A DNA stretch of 64,000 bases from positions 15,001-79,000 of the forward strand of contig JAKOGI010002708.1 of assembly GCA_029747015.1 (NCBI GenBank), read 5' to 3'. Positions 1-10,248 of this stretch are shown here, piece after piece; positions within the stretch are counted from its first letter, which is position 1, and each line of letters begins with the position of its first letter. Source of the DNA: Carnegiea gigantea. Its lineage: Eukaryota > Streptophyta > Magnoliopsida > Caryophyllales > Cactaceae. The notes beneath the pieces are model-generated. The model worked only from the letters and a program-made list of their open reading frames with translations, was not told where the DNA came from and ran no database searches. The translations under genes were made by a program, and so were the position numbers.

Positions 1-59
1 GGGTCTATGGATAAAGGGAAAAAAGGTTTTGTTTTTATTTATTAGAGATGGTATGTTAG
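1..59. other. Unassigned sequence left of tandem copy A
   Basis: AT-rich sequence with no ORF and no recognised motif. The first duplicated base is near 60. A short TATG occurs just outside both copies, at 52-55 and 2951-2954, which could be junction microhomology but is too short to prove it. Confidence 0.4.
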
Positions 60-399
60 CATTTTGATGTCAGAGTGGTTGATTCAATTTAGTTTTTCCC
101 ATTGAAGGTATATTGGTATACATTCTCATCCCTCAAAAATTGAGGGTTCTATTCTCTTGATGACATTTGTGTCCTTAGTAAGGTTACTAGAAAATGCATA
201 GTGATCTACTAGCATATAAATGTTATTTTGAGATTGATTGCTATTTGAGATTAATTTTAGAACTCTTGCAATTGTTGGCCATTATTTTTAGTGAACTTGT
301 ACTTTTTTATCGTGAACTTCGTACACTTGTTTCGGTAAATTTGAACATTATACAATTTGGATTTGGATTTTATCAATCATAATCCTCTTTGACAACTTA

Positions 400-795
400 G
401 GCTCCGTTTGATCCTTAGAAAATTTGGTAGAAAGAAAAGTTGAAAGAAAAAAATACGAAGGAAAAAAAAAGTAGGGAGAAAATGAATTTTTTTCTCTTGT
501 TTAGACTGAGAAAAAAATACAAGAATTTGGATGAGAAATTTAAATGTTGACAAACTACTTAAATCATACTGATGTCATCTAAGCAATGTGAGGTTGGAGA
601 AGGTAGAGAATTTTCCTCAAACTTTCCTCACAATTTTGTGAGAAAAATTTTATCACTCGTTTCTAACAATTTTTCTACCTAACTTTCCTCCATATTTTTT
701 TTCTTTGTGATTTTCTCTAAATCAAACACAAGAAAAAAAGTAACTTTCCCAATTTTTTTTCTTTCTACCAAATTTTTCAAGGTCCAAACGAAGCC
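400..795. mobile_element. Tourist-like MITE (PIF/Harbinger type), copy A
   Basis: A 396-bp non-coding element bounded by imperfect terminal inverted repeats of about 40 bp. The left end begins GGCTCCGTTTGATCCTTAG and the complement of the right end reads GGCTTCGTTTGGACCTTG; both continue into a shared AAATTTGGTAGAAAGAAAA. It is flanked by the trinucleotide TTA at 397-399 and 796-798, which is the target-site size and sequence expected for PIF/Harbinger elements. The interior is purine-rich on one side and pyrimidine-rich on the other, so the transcript could fold into a long hairpin. No transposase is encoded. Confidence 0.82.
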
Positions 796-2046
796 TTACT
801 ATTTTTGTTTTTTTGTCAATTGTCTGTGATTGGGTTTTTTGAGTGAAATCTTAAACTTGGATATAGTGCCCTAGTTGCTAGGGTGGACTTAGTTAGTTAA
901 GTGGCCCTAGTGTTTTGCTTTATGTGTTTCAGAATTTTATCATATCATCTCACTTGGCACATTCTTTGAGCTCCTTAAAAGAATGTTCCAGTGAACTTGA
1001 TCTATTTCTTGGGTGGATTTCAGTAGTTAGGATGATGAATTCTTGTTATAGATATGATATACTTGATTCATATAAGTGTTTTTATGGGTAAACTTGAGAT
1101 TTTGCGATTGTTTGAGGACAAAATTATCACAAGAGTAGCTAAACCAATTTTTTGATGGTAGGAATTACAAAGATTATTGGTGAATTTTTTCCAATTTATT
1201 TGTTAAATGTTTACAATTTGGGTGGTGAATTTGTGAAATAGAGCTCTTCAATTAGCATAAATTAGCTAGTACGTTGATGACTGATAATGCACATCAATCG
1301 AGTTTCATGTGATTTTATTTTTTTTAGAGGATGATACCAGCATTCTGTCTGGAGAAGGGTACTGAGGAAGGTATCAATATTGAGTATGTAGGATTAATTG
1401 CTGAGATGGAATCACTTATGACAGTGGCCCTAGTTACTAGAGTAGATTTAGCTACTACAGTGAACTTTCGAAATTTTCATATTTGTTATGATATGTTGAT
1501 GAAAAAAATGATTTTGGTAAACAGACACCTAATTGCATAATATTTCATCAAAGAATATATTAGATTATAATATCCTTTTGAAGTTCTCCTTCTATTAAGG
1601 TAAAAAAAAAACTTGCATTGACTTTAGGTTCTCACTTTGAATCATGAAAAGGTATCCTAGTTCTAGTGATATGTCATTCCTATGCAAATATACCGTTAAC
1701 TGCCTATTGTGTTCTGATGGTCACGCAAACAATTAGCATGTATAATTTCAACTCGTAAGCATAACAGAAACTTTGCAATACAGAGAGGTGTGTTTGATAT
1801 GCTTTCATAAACCATTGTGAAGGATAATAGAAACATATAAGATAGATATTGGAAATAGCAGCAAGGCTAGCCTAATGACTTGAATAGTACGTGGGACCCA
1901 TTTGGTGAACTTGATATGTTCTGCAATATTTGTTTTAAGAGCTAAGTTTGTCCTTTTGACTACATGCTAAGTGGCAGGGAATTGGATGGTGGATTTGGAT
2001 GCACTCCTGGAGGGAAGTCTCGTGTAGGACAAAGTACTTGATTTTA
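796..2046. other. Unassigned part of the duplicated unit, copy A
   Basis: No recognised gene. A 69-codon ORF at 1331-1540 (+) is preceded by a T-rich run ending in AG, which resembles a splice acceptor. The opposite strand is also largely open there and neither translation resembles a family I know. The stretch may be the decayed 3' part of the LINE whose RT lies at 2047-2409, but I cannot trace RT motifs further than that. The same applies to 3699-4949 in copy B. Confidence 0.4.
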
Positions 2047-2409
2047 CCTAGATGCACCTGGTGGAGAGCATATGGTTGAAGACTTCCATAGATAATATAA
2101 AGGTATATGGAGAGAGCAGGTCTCCTTGTGTAATATATCTTGTGTGTTTGATTAACCGATTGAGTTTATCATTGACAACTAACGAACATGATACTGAGAA
2201 TACACATTCTCTAATCAATGAGTTCCACGTTGAATGAAACCCTATTTCTTAGAGACATTTAATGATAAAATCTCACTCAATTCTAGCACATGCTTTCTCC
2301 TTGTGCTGCTTGAAAGCTACCAAAGTAGTCTTAGTTTTAAGGTTCTTAAGCTTGCGCACATTTCATGTGTGAGCAAATATTGTCAAGGATTGATCTCCCA
2401 AGTGTGAAG
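2047..2409 (-). pseudogene. LINE reverse transcriptase fragment, duplicated copy
   Basis: Duplicate of the fragment at 4950-5312. Translated on the minus strand from 2409 it shows the L1-type RT stretch GRSILDNI, then after frameshifts a segment ending EIGFHSTWNSLI, then QGDLLSPYTFILSMEV, which matches the plant LINE block normally written QGDPLSPYLFIL. In-frame stops and shifts make it inactive. It abuts an LTR start exactly as its partner does, but here the LTR is cut off after 330 bp, so this copy arose by duplication and not by an independent insertion. Confidence 0.75.
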
Positions 2410-2739
2410 TGTTAAATTTAGGAGTACTTACCCACAAGAGGGAGGTGAATTGTGGTGTTCGATTTTCGCGTACTTACTGACAAACACCCTCCTGATTGCA
2501 GAAGTTGTTCTTGAATTACAAACAACCTTCTGACTTGTTTGAACCAGATGTTTTCAATTTGCTCAAAGGCGAAAATCAACAAGATAAATGCGGAAATAAA
2601 GCACACACAATTTTCCCGTGGAAAACACCTCTAGCCCAACTGAGGTGTGAAAAACCACGACCTACCTCGTGTAGGATTTAACCACTTTCACTAACGGGCT
2701 TCACACGTTATAAATGTAACACACCTTGTTACAACTTGC
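2410..2739 (-). repeat. Truncated Sirevirus LTR end in copy A
   Basis: The sequence starts TGTTAAATTTAGGAG and matches the first 330 bp of the LTRs at 5313 and 14826. It is preceded by tgaag (2405-2409), the target repeat of the full element. Similarity ends abruptly after acaacttgc at 2739. At some sites, for example ccgtgg near 2619, it agrees with the distant LTR (14826) and not with its adjacent parent at 5313, where two G-to-A changes have occurred. Confidence 0.92.
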
Positions 2740-2958
2740 CTTCTGCCTCAAGCCATTTCACATTTGAAAGCTTTTCATTATTTCTCTCCCTATGCCTTCG
2801 TTTGTTAGCTAAGATCATGGTCTAGGAACTATGATCAAGTAGCTTAGTTGGTCCCTATATTGAAGTTGCAGTCCAGCATATATAGGTTCTATGATATATT
2901 GGGATTCTTCCATCTTCATCACTGTATCATACATGTTTAGAACTTTGATTTATGGGTC
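2740..2958. other. Spacer between the two tandem copies
   Basis: 219 bp present once in the window, between the end of copy A and the start of copy B. No ORF and no motif was recognised. Its presence means the two copies are not directly abutting, so the duplication either carried filler DNA or was followed by loss or insertion at the joint. Confidence 0.6.
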
Positions 2959-3298
2959 CATTTTGATGTCAGAGTGGTTGATTCAATTTAGTTTTTCCCA
3001 TTGAAGGTATATTGGTATACATTCTCATCCCTCAAAAATTGAGGGTTCTATTCTCTTGATGACATTTGTGTCCTTAGCAAGGTTACTAGAAAATGCATAG
3101 TGATCTACTAGCATATAAATGTTATTTTGAGATTGATTGCTATTTGAGATTAATTTTAGAACTCTTGCAATTGTTGGCCATTATTTTTAGTGAACTTGTA
3201 CTTTTTTATCGTGAACTTCGTACACTTGTTTCGGTAAATTTGAACCTTATACAATTTGGATTTGGATTTTATCAATCATAATCCTCTTTGACAACTTA

Positions 3299-3698
3299 GG
3301 CTCCATTTGATCCTTAGAAAATTTGATAGAAAGAAAAGTTGAAAGAAAAAAATACGAAGGAAAAAAAAAGTAGGGAGAAAATGAATTTTTTTCTCTTGTT
3401 TAGACTGAGAAAAAAATACAAGAATTTGGATGAGAAATTTAAATGTTGACAAACTACTTAAATCATACTGATGTCATCTAAGCAATGTGAGGTTGGAGAA
3501 GGTAGAGAATTTTCCTCAAACTTTCCTCACAATTTTGTAAGAAAAATTTTATCACTCGTTTCTAACAATTTTTCTACCTAACTTTCCTCCATATTTTTTT
3601 TCTTTGTGATTTTCTCTAAATCAAACACAAGAAAAAAAAGTAACTTTCCCAATTTTTTTTTTTCTTTCTACCAAATTTTTTAAGGTCCAAACGAAGCC
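3299..3698. mobile_element. Tourist-like MITE, copy B
   Basis: Duplicate of the element at 400-795, with the same inverted termini and the same TTA flanks (3296-3298 and 3699-3701). It is 4 bp longer, mainly through poly-A and poly-T length changes. It came with the tandem duplication and is not a separate transposition. Confidence 0.82.
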
Positions 3699-4949
3699 TT
3701 ACTATTTTTGTTTTTTTGTCAATTGTCTGTGATTGGGTTTTTTGAGTGAAATCTTAAACTTGGATATAGTGCCCTAGTTGCTAGGGTGGACTTAGTTAGT
3801 TAAGTGGCCCTAGTGTTTTGCTTTATGTGTTTAAGAATTTTATCATATCATCTCACTTGGCACATTCTTTGAGCTCCTTAAAAGAATGTTCCAGTGAACT
3901 TGATCTATTTCTTGGGTGGATTTCAGTAGTTAGGATGATGAATTCTTGTTATAGATATGATATACTTGATTCATATAAGTGTTTTTATGGGTAAACTTGA
4001 GATTTTGCGATTGTTTGAGGACAAAATTATCACAAGAGTAGCTAAACCAATTTTTTGATGGTAGGAATTACAAAGATTATTGGTGAATTTTTTCCAATTT
4101 ATTTGTTAAATGTTTACAATTTGGGTGGTGAATTTGTGAAATAGAGCTCTTCAATTAGCATAAATTAGCTAGTACGTTGATGACTGATAATGCACATCAA
4201 TCGAGTTTCATGTGATTTTATTTTTTTTAGAGGATGATACCAGCATTCTGTCTGGAGAAGGGTACTGAGGAAGGTATCAATATTGAGTATGTAGGATTAA
4301 TTGCTGAGATGGAATCACTTATGACAGTGGCCCTAGTTACTAGAGTAGATTTAGCTACTACAGTGAACTTTCGAAATTTTCATATTTGTTATGATATGTT
4401 GATGAAAAAAATGATTTTGGTAAACAGACACCTAATTGCATAATATTTCATCAAAGAATATATTAGATTATAATATCCTTTTGAAGTTCTCCTTCTATTA
4501 AGGTAAAAAAAAAACTTGCATTGACTTTAGGTTCTCACTTTGAATCATGAAAAGGTATCCTAGTTCTAGTGATATGTCATTCCTATGCAAATATACCGTT
4601 AACTGCCTATTGTGTTCTGATGGTCACGCAAACAATTAGCATGTATAATTTCAACTCGTAAGCATAACAGAAACTTTCCAATACAGAGAGGTGTGTTTGA
4701 TATGCTTTCATAAACCATTGTGAAGGATAATAGAAACATATAAGATAGATATTGGAAATAGCAGCAAGGCTAGCCTAATGACTTGAATAGTACGTGGGAC
4801 CCATTTGGTGAACTTGATATGTTCTGCAATATTTGTTTTAAGAGCTAAGTTTGTCCTTTTGACTACATGCTAAGTGGCAGGGAATTGGATGGTGGATTTG
4901 GATGCACTCCTGGAGGGAAGTCTCGTGTAGGACAAAGTACTTGATTTTA
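3699..4949. other. Unassigned part of the duplicated unit, copy B
   Basis: Same content as 796-2046, including the unrecognised 69-codon ORF at 4234-4443, which is identical in protein sequence to its partner at 1331-1540. Confidence 0.4.
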
Positions 4950-5312
4950 CCTAGATGCACCTGGTGGAGAGCATATGGTTGAAGACTTCCATAGATAATA
5001 TAAAGGTATATGGAGAGAGCAGGTCTCCTTGTGTAATATATCTTGTGTGTTTGATTAACCGATTGAGTTTATCATTGACAACTAACGAACATGATACTGA
5101 GAATACACATTCTCTAATCAATGAGTTCCACGTTGAATGAAACCCTATTTCTTAGAGACATTTAATGATAAAATCTCACTCAATTCTAGCACATGCTTTC
5201 TCCTTGTGCTGCTTGAAAGCTACCAAAGTAGTCTTAGTTTTAAGGTTCTTAAGCTTGCGCACATTTCATGTGTGAGCAAATATTGTCAAGGATTGATCTC
5301 CCCAGTGTGAAG
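4950..5312 (-). pseudogene. LINE reverse transcriptase, part beyond the Sirevirus
   Basis: This is the continuation of the L1-type LINE RT whose first part lies at 16526-16740. Reading the minus strand from 5312 gives GRSILDNI, then a stretch ending EIGFHSTWNSLI, then QGDLLSPYTFILSMEV. These are consecutive blocks of plant LINE RT: the block after SAF, the region before the second catalytic block, and the QGDPLSPY block. At least one stop falls where Trp is expected. The upstream part ends in SAF at the other edge of the 11.2-kb insertion, so the gene was split by the Sirevirus. The FADD active-site block that should follow was not found. Confidence 0.8.
5308..5312. repeat. Target-site duplication of the Sirevirus, left
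   Basis: TGAAG directly abuts the LTR start. The same five bases follow the other LTR at 16521-16525. A 5-bp duplication is the usual size for Copia integrases. Confidence 0.92.
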
Positions 5313-6972
5313 TGTTAAATTTAGGAGTACTTACCCACAAGAGGGGGGTGAATTGTGATGTTCGATTTTCGCGTACTTACTGACAAACACCCTCCTGATT
5401 GCAGAAGTTGTTCTTGAATTACAAACAACCTTCTGACTTGTTTGAACCAGATGTTTTCAATTTGCTCAAAGGCGAAAATCAACAAGATAAATGCGGAAAT
5501 AAAGCACACACAATTTTCCATGAAAAACACCTCTAGCCCAACTGAGGTGTGAAAAACCACGACCTACCTCGTGTAGGATTTAACCACTTTCACTAACGGG
5601 CTTCACACGTTACAAATGTAAAACACCTTGTTACAACTTGCAACCACGTAACCTTCTTTTCTAAGAAAGGTTACACCACGTCCAAATCTCACCAGATTGG
5701 AAACGTCCAAAGTCCACACGACTGAGGACCACTCACTCACTTTTCTGATCCAAGATCAGGGTTACAAAACACCTTACGGGGGTGCTTCTGATTTAAGCAG
5801 ATGTAGGGTACAATGAGGTCCTAGTATGCCAATATCTTGAAAGCTCAGCTTAAAAACAACTTGTCTCGGTTTTTCTTTTCTCAAGAGTAGCTCGAAAAGA
5901 AAAACCACTTTTGCACTTCTCCCTTTTTGCGTATGTTGTGTATGTTTCTCGTTTTTTCTTTTCAGCTGAATGGGAGTGAAATGTTGAGTTTTTAAACAAA
6001 AAATGGTCAAAAAAAAGGAGAAGTGATAAAATCAGCTATGTTTAGCAAAGAGAGATTTTTGCTTAGCACAGAGAATTCCAACGGCTAAAAGATCCAATGA
6101 GGATAGAGTAATATTGTAGCTTTGATTTTGGAGGATAAAAGACTATCTTTTCCCCTTAAAAATAGCCGTGAAATACCTGAAAAAGAATCTCAGCTTGAAT
6201 TTTGAATTAATCACTTTCCAAAGGATAAGAGAGAAATATTTTCGGTTTTGATAAATATTTTTCAAAATCAGTTTTGCAAATCTCCCAAGTGATTTTCATA
6301 TTAAAAGATTTCTACAGCTTAAATTGCTGTCTTGGAATTTTATCAAAATATATTAGAGCTTTTGGCCAACCAAAATAAGTTTTCCAAACCGGTTTGGCCG
6401 TTGCAGTTCAGAAACACCCTAGGTACCCTGTTTACAGGGTTGTTCAAACTTGGTGTTCTGAAGCAAATAGCGCAACCAATTCAAGAGTGGTTAGTTAGAG
6501 ACTTTTCAAGATTGGCATATTAACAAGAGTCTAAAAATAAAACCTAAATTACCCAAGACATCTTGTTGTAGATCCAGTCATCTTGTTCAAGACGAATACG
6601 CTGCCCCAACCACCTAGACCAACCTGTTTGCCAGGTTGTTCTTGTATCGCTTGAGTTCAGAAAGGCCTGTTTGCTGGATTGTCCTTAAAACACCTAGCCT
6701 GTTTGCCAGGTTGTTCTTGTATTGCTTGAGTTCAGGAACTGATCTTAACACACAATCAACTCATCGAGGTGGTGTTCTTGACTTGAGCGTGAGTCATCAA
6801 GGTATGAGACCTGTTCTTAAGACTTGTTCTCAACATTCAGCAAATAAGTTAAGACGCATATTGAAAATAACAGTGTATGCCTGTTTGGAGAACTTTGTTT
6901 GGAGCAACATTACTTAAGAGCTATTTTACACTTGGGTTTGTTGTCATCAAAACTGAATATACTAATTCAACA
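5313..6972 (-). repeat. Sirevirus 3' LTR
   Basis: 1660 bp, from TGTTAAATTT to ATTCAACA in plus-strand order. It is nearly identical to 14826-16520, with short indels, for example near 5890, 6002 and 6110. It contains two copies, near 6628 and 6699, of a block with cctgtttgccaggttgttc, the imperfect palindromic motif discussed in the findings. Confidence 0.93.
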
Positions 6973-6995
6973 ATTTCCCCCTTTTTGATGATGAC
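6973..6995 (-). promoter_or_regulatory. Polypurine tract of the Sirevirus
   Basis: On the minus strand, GTCATCATC is followed by the purine run AAAAAGGGGGAAAT, which abuts the 3' LTR. This is the primer for plus-strand DNA synthesis in LTR elements. Confidence 0.85.
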
Positions 6996-7130
6996 AAACC
7001 AAGTGTCCATATTAAAAAAAAATTGAATGCTGATAGGGATCCACGTAGGTACAAGGAGTTAGAGGTCAACCCACCCTATCGAGTCAAGGTCAGGCTCATT
7101 CGTCATACTTTGTCAATAGGTTACACTATT

Positions 7131-7150
7131 CTTCCCCCTTTTGGCATCAT
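7131..7150 (-). promoter_or_regulatory. Second polypurine-like copy, about 150 bp upstream
   Basis: On the minus strand, ATGATGCC precedes AAAAGGGGGAAG, repeating both the purine run and the ATGATG lead-in of the tract next to the LTR. Repeated polypurine tracts are a described trait of Sireviruses. The stretch between the two copies and down to 7294 is non-coding. Confidence 0.7.
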
Positions 7151-7294
7151 GAAAAAGCAAGAACAACAGGACGGTTGCAAGAAAAGCATATAAAGCATTG
7201 CAAATAGATATGTCATTGCAAAGAAAAGGAGTACAATGCCAAAACAACAAAACTAAGAGAGGAGGAGGAGGAGGCTAGAGACCAGCCTAGACAA

Positions 7295-8389
7295 TCAGGG
7301 AGCAGGGGGTGGTTGCGTTTGCAGAGGAGGAATGCTGGGGGCAAGGGTGGAGAGAAGGGCAAGCAAATCTTCGTGGCGTTTGACGGAGAGGGCTTGTTCC
7401 TCAGCAAGAGTAGCCTTGACGGCGAAGAGCTCATCCTTGAGGCGAGCATTGTCCTCAAGAACAGCCTCAACCTTGATGGAAGGTTGCCCATAAACAGGTG
7501 GTCGAGGTGGTCGACGACCCTGTTTGGAGACTGACCATTCGCCAACCTCATAGCTACACCCTAGCAGGGTGTCAATCCCAATCTCATCAATGATTTGGGC
7601 CGCCACTCTCCATGTGAGCGCTATCCCAAAGTGCTCAAACACCCTTGTCAGCAGAAACCCATAGCCAAGATCATGGGCTCGGGTGGTGTTCGCAATTCGC
7701 CCTATGTGGCGAATCATGATTGCAGGGAGGTTTATTGGTTCCTCCCGATCCAGTAGGTCCACCAGACATTGATCGAGGGCATCTGCTGAGTTTCGCCCTT
7801 GACCTCGCGGAATTATGTTCTTGATGGTGAACATAAACAGTAGTTGGTGCAGGGAGGTCATTTCACCCTTCTTAACCGAGAGGGGTGTTCTCAGGCCCTG
7901 TTTCTGACTGAGGCGTTGGGACACCTCTAGGAGCCTGGCTGTTGCCAGGGCAGTTTTGTCTTCTCTCACATACACAGCAAAGCCTTGTGAGGGCACCCCC
8001 AATATTTTCCCAAGTGTGGGCGCATCAACCTTAATGCCTTGCCCATTCACAAAACTTGTCACCACCCCTTTGGTGACACTGCAGTTGGCGTAAAACTCAG
8101 CCAACTCAGGCACAGAACACCCCAACTGGGTGTTTGCAAACAAGTCGAGCCAGCCTTGGACTCGCAACTTGTTCAGGAACACCCCCAGACCCTGTTCCTC
8201 GAAAAAACGTACATTTACTACCTTCCCCCTGACGACATTGCGCTTAAGCAATTGCGCATGCTTGTCAGACATAGGAGAGGGAGTGGACTTCTTTGGGCGT
8301 TTGGGAGGAGGAACAAAGGTGGTAGCGTCTGGTAGGGGAGCTGTTCTAGGCTTTCTTTTGAGGGGTGAGTTTGCAAGAGAGGACTTCAC
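7295..8389 (-). pseudogene. Sirevirus extra ORF, C-terminal part (plant transposon protein-like domain)
   Basis: A 364-codon open frame downstream of RNase H. After a basic, Pro-rich start (PPPKRPKK) it contains a globular region with GWLDLFANTQLGCSVPELAEFYAN and later GVVTSFVNGQGIKVDAPTLGKILGVP. That arrangement resembles the domain catalogued as putative plant transposon protein, found in retroelement-encoded proteins of unknown function. The end is a short predicted coiled coil followed by a Pro-rich tail. It is in a different frame from the preceding ORF (8457-9275), and I think both belonged to one protein of about 650 residues, now split by a frameshift. Position and size correspond to the env-like ORF of Sireviruses, but I see no clear signal peptide or fusion region. 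Confidence 0.65.
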
Positions 8390-8456
8390 AGCAGGTTTAG
8401 AGGATTGATTTTTGAGGGGCTTGATCTTCAGAGGACTCAGAGAACACCGGTGTCCC

Positions 8457-9275
8457 CTATTTGAAAGAGGTGTTCTCAGAGTCAGAACTCGAGAACCCCT
8501 CGGTAGAAGAAGAGGAAATCTCCTCGATGATTGGAGCAGAGGGTTTGGAGATACGAGGAGCGGATTGAAAAGCTATTCTTGCAGATTTGCGAGAAGGCTT
8601 GGAGGATTTTGGAGAAGAGGGAGTTTGAGAGGGCTGAGACCTTGGTTGTGGTCTTGTTCTTGGCGTTCTGCTGCGCCTGGCCACTATTTTCACCCTTTTC
8701 CTTTTCTCTCCGGTTTGAGCAACCGGAGTAGTGAGTTCAGCCTCAGGGAGAGAGTCCTTCTCCTGACTCTCCTCTGATGTCTCATTCGAATTCCCTCGAA
8801 AATCGGCATTCAGATCCTCCACACATACGGCGTCAAAAGAGTCTTTCCCTGTTTCTGGCACTGTTTCAGGAAACCGCCCAAAAGAACAGGGTTCGAAATT
8901 ATCACTAAACCCTTCAGGGGTTTCCAAGATTTTGTCTTGAGGCCCCGATGGTGCACCCTCCGACTCTACTTTAATGGGACATGCAACTGACCCCACAAGA
9001 AACACCAATTCCCTTCCACAATTGAAGGGAATATCGTCCATCCCTATCCCGACTGACTTTAGAAACAAGCTTTTCAGAAATCTGAAAGGCTTGTACAGGA
9101 TTGGGCGAGGGGGAGCAGGGATTGAGGACGCAAGAACCAGGGCTTTTGAGTGAGAGGTGTTGTTGGAAGCCATTGTTGCTAGAGGAGAGAGATTAGGGTT
9201 TGCTTTTGAGCGAGATGAAGTCAGGTGAAAAGACGAACTGAGAACAGGGCATTTAAAGAGAGAGAGAGCACCCAA
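8457..9275 (-). pseudogene. Sirevirus extra ORF, N-terminal part
   Basis: A 272-codon frame. The likely start is the internal Met at 9171 (MASNNTSHSK), because the preceding residues match no family. The middle is acidic and Ser/Glu-rich. It is followed by a strongly basic, Pro/Arg/Ser-rich stretch with KRKRVKIVARRSRTPRTRP, which could be a nuclear localisation or nucleic-acid-binding segment. The C-terminus is Ser-rich and acidic. The frame ends just before that of 7295-8389, and the two look like one original protein. Between this ORF and RNase H (9276-9750) lies a non-coding spacer. Confidence 0.55.
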
Positions 9276-9750
9276 AATCTTTTAAAGATCTCTAGGTTTG
9301 CAACGGATGAGAACATTAAAGGCGTGTGCCTTGGTAAGGAGGGAGGTTTAAAGAAAACACATTCCCATATGCATCGAACAACCAAGGGACGCACCTGTTC
9401 TTTCCGTTCGATCAAGATACCTGCCTGTTCTTCGCCGTTTGATCTTGATTTGACTCATTGGTACTAGGGGTGGCAGAGCTGCTCCAGTGATCCTTAGTAC
9501 ATCCCCTTATGCTGCACTCTTTGTATAAATTAAAAAAAATGCATGCAATTCGAGTGTATGCACTCATTGTACATAAATCACATCAATTGCTAATAAGATT
9601 TGCAAACAAGGGGAGAGAACAGGGTGTAGAGGTTGTTTTTACCAAACCTAGTTCATGTCTTGGAAACAAGTATCTCAGGGTGTTCTTACCAACCCTAGTT
9701 CCAGTCTATTTCTCTCAAATTGATCTCTAGCTAGTGCCTTAGTGAATATA

Positions 9751-10197
9751 TCAGCAATTTGATTTTTCCGTTGTGCAAAAATTCATAGAAATTAAACCCT
9801 TTTCAACATTATCTCTTAAGAAATGATGTCGAATGTCAATATGCTTTGTTCTTTTATGTTGACATGGATTTTTGGCAATGTTAATTGCACTTGTGTTATC
9901 ACAAAAAATAGGAATGCATCCAGTGTCAACACAAAAGTCCTTAAGCTGTTGTCTTATCCACAACAGTTGAGCACAACATGAAGCTGCTGCAACATATTCA
10001 GCTTCTGCTATGGACATGGCAATTGAATGTTGCTTCTTGGTAGCCCAAGATACCAAACAAGGTCCAAGAAAGTGAGCCATACCTGAGGTACTCTTTCTAT
10101 CAACTAGGAATCCAGCATAGTCAGCATCAGCATATCCAACAAGATCAAAATTGCAACCTCTAGGACACCATAAAGCTAAATTGGGTGTATGTTTCAA
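9751..10197 (-). pseudogene. Sirevirus pol: RNase H
   Basis: Copia RNase H. Visible blocks in order are GYADADYAG (first catalytic Asp), STSG with LVSWATKKQ, AEAEYVAAASC (catalytic Glu), CDNTSAINIAKNP (catalytic Asp) and HKRTKHIDIRHHFLRD. It removes the RNA template during reverse transcription. It is in the same frame as the RT at 10249-11349 and separated from it by a stop at about 10249 where a Gln is expected. Confidence 0.88.
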
Positions 10198-10248
10198 ATA
10201 TCTTAGTATCCGTTTAACAGCCTTAAGATGAGTTTCCTTAGGATTAGC

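Larger units (their letters stand above)
60..2739. repeat. Tandem duplication 1, copy A
   Basis: This stretch recurs almost base for base at 2959-5641, with an offset of 2899-2903 bp. In order, each copy holds a Tourist-like MITE, about 1.2 kb of unassigned sequence, a piece of LINE reverse transcriptase on the minus strand, the motif tgaag, and the first 330 bp of a Sirevirus LTR. Copy A stops inside the LTR at 2739, whereas copy B runs on into the full element. The two copies differ by only scattered single bases and small homopolymer changes. Because the copy includes the LINE/LTR junction and its target repeat, the duplication is younger than the Sirevirus insertion. Confidence 0.95.
2959..5641. 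repeat. Tandem duplication 1, copy B
   Basis: Partner of 60-2739. It shares the same order of MITE, unassigned sequence, LINE RT fragment, tgaag and LTR start. Past 5641 the sequence continues into the rest of the Sirevirus LTR, so this is the copy that keeps the original junction. Confidence 0.95.

Noticed and set aside
2410..2739. A solo LTR or second Sirevirus insertion
   Set aside because: It is cut off at 330 bp and lies in a tandem duplicate of the true junction; it has no right end or second target repeat.
7313..8777. Plus-strand ORFs opposite the Sirevirus extra ORF
   Set aside because: Low-complexity translations that are shadows of the minus-strand frames.
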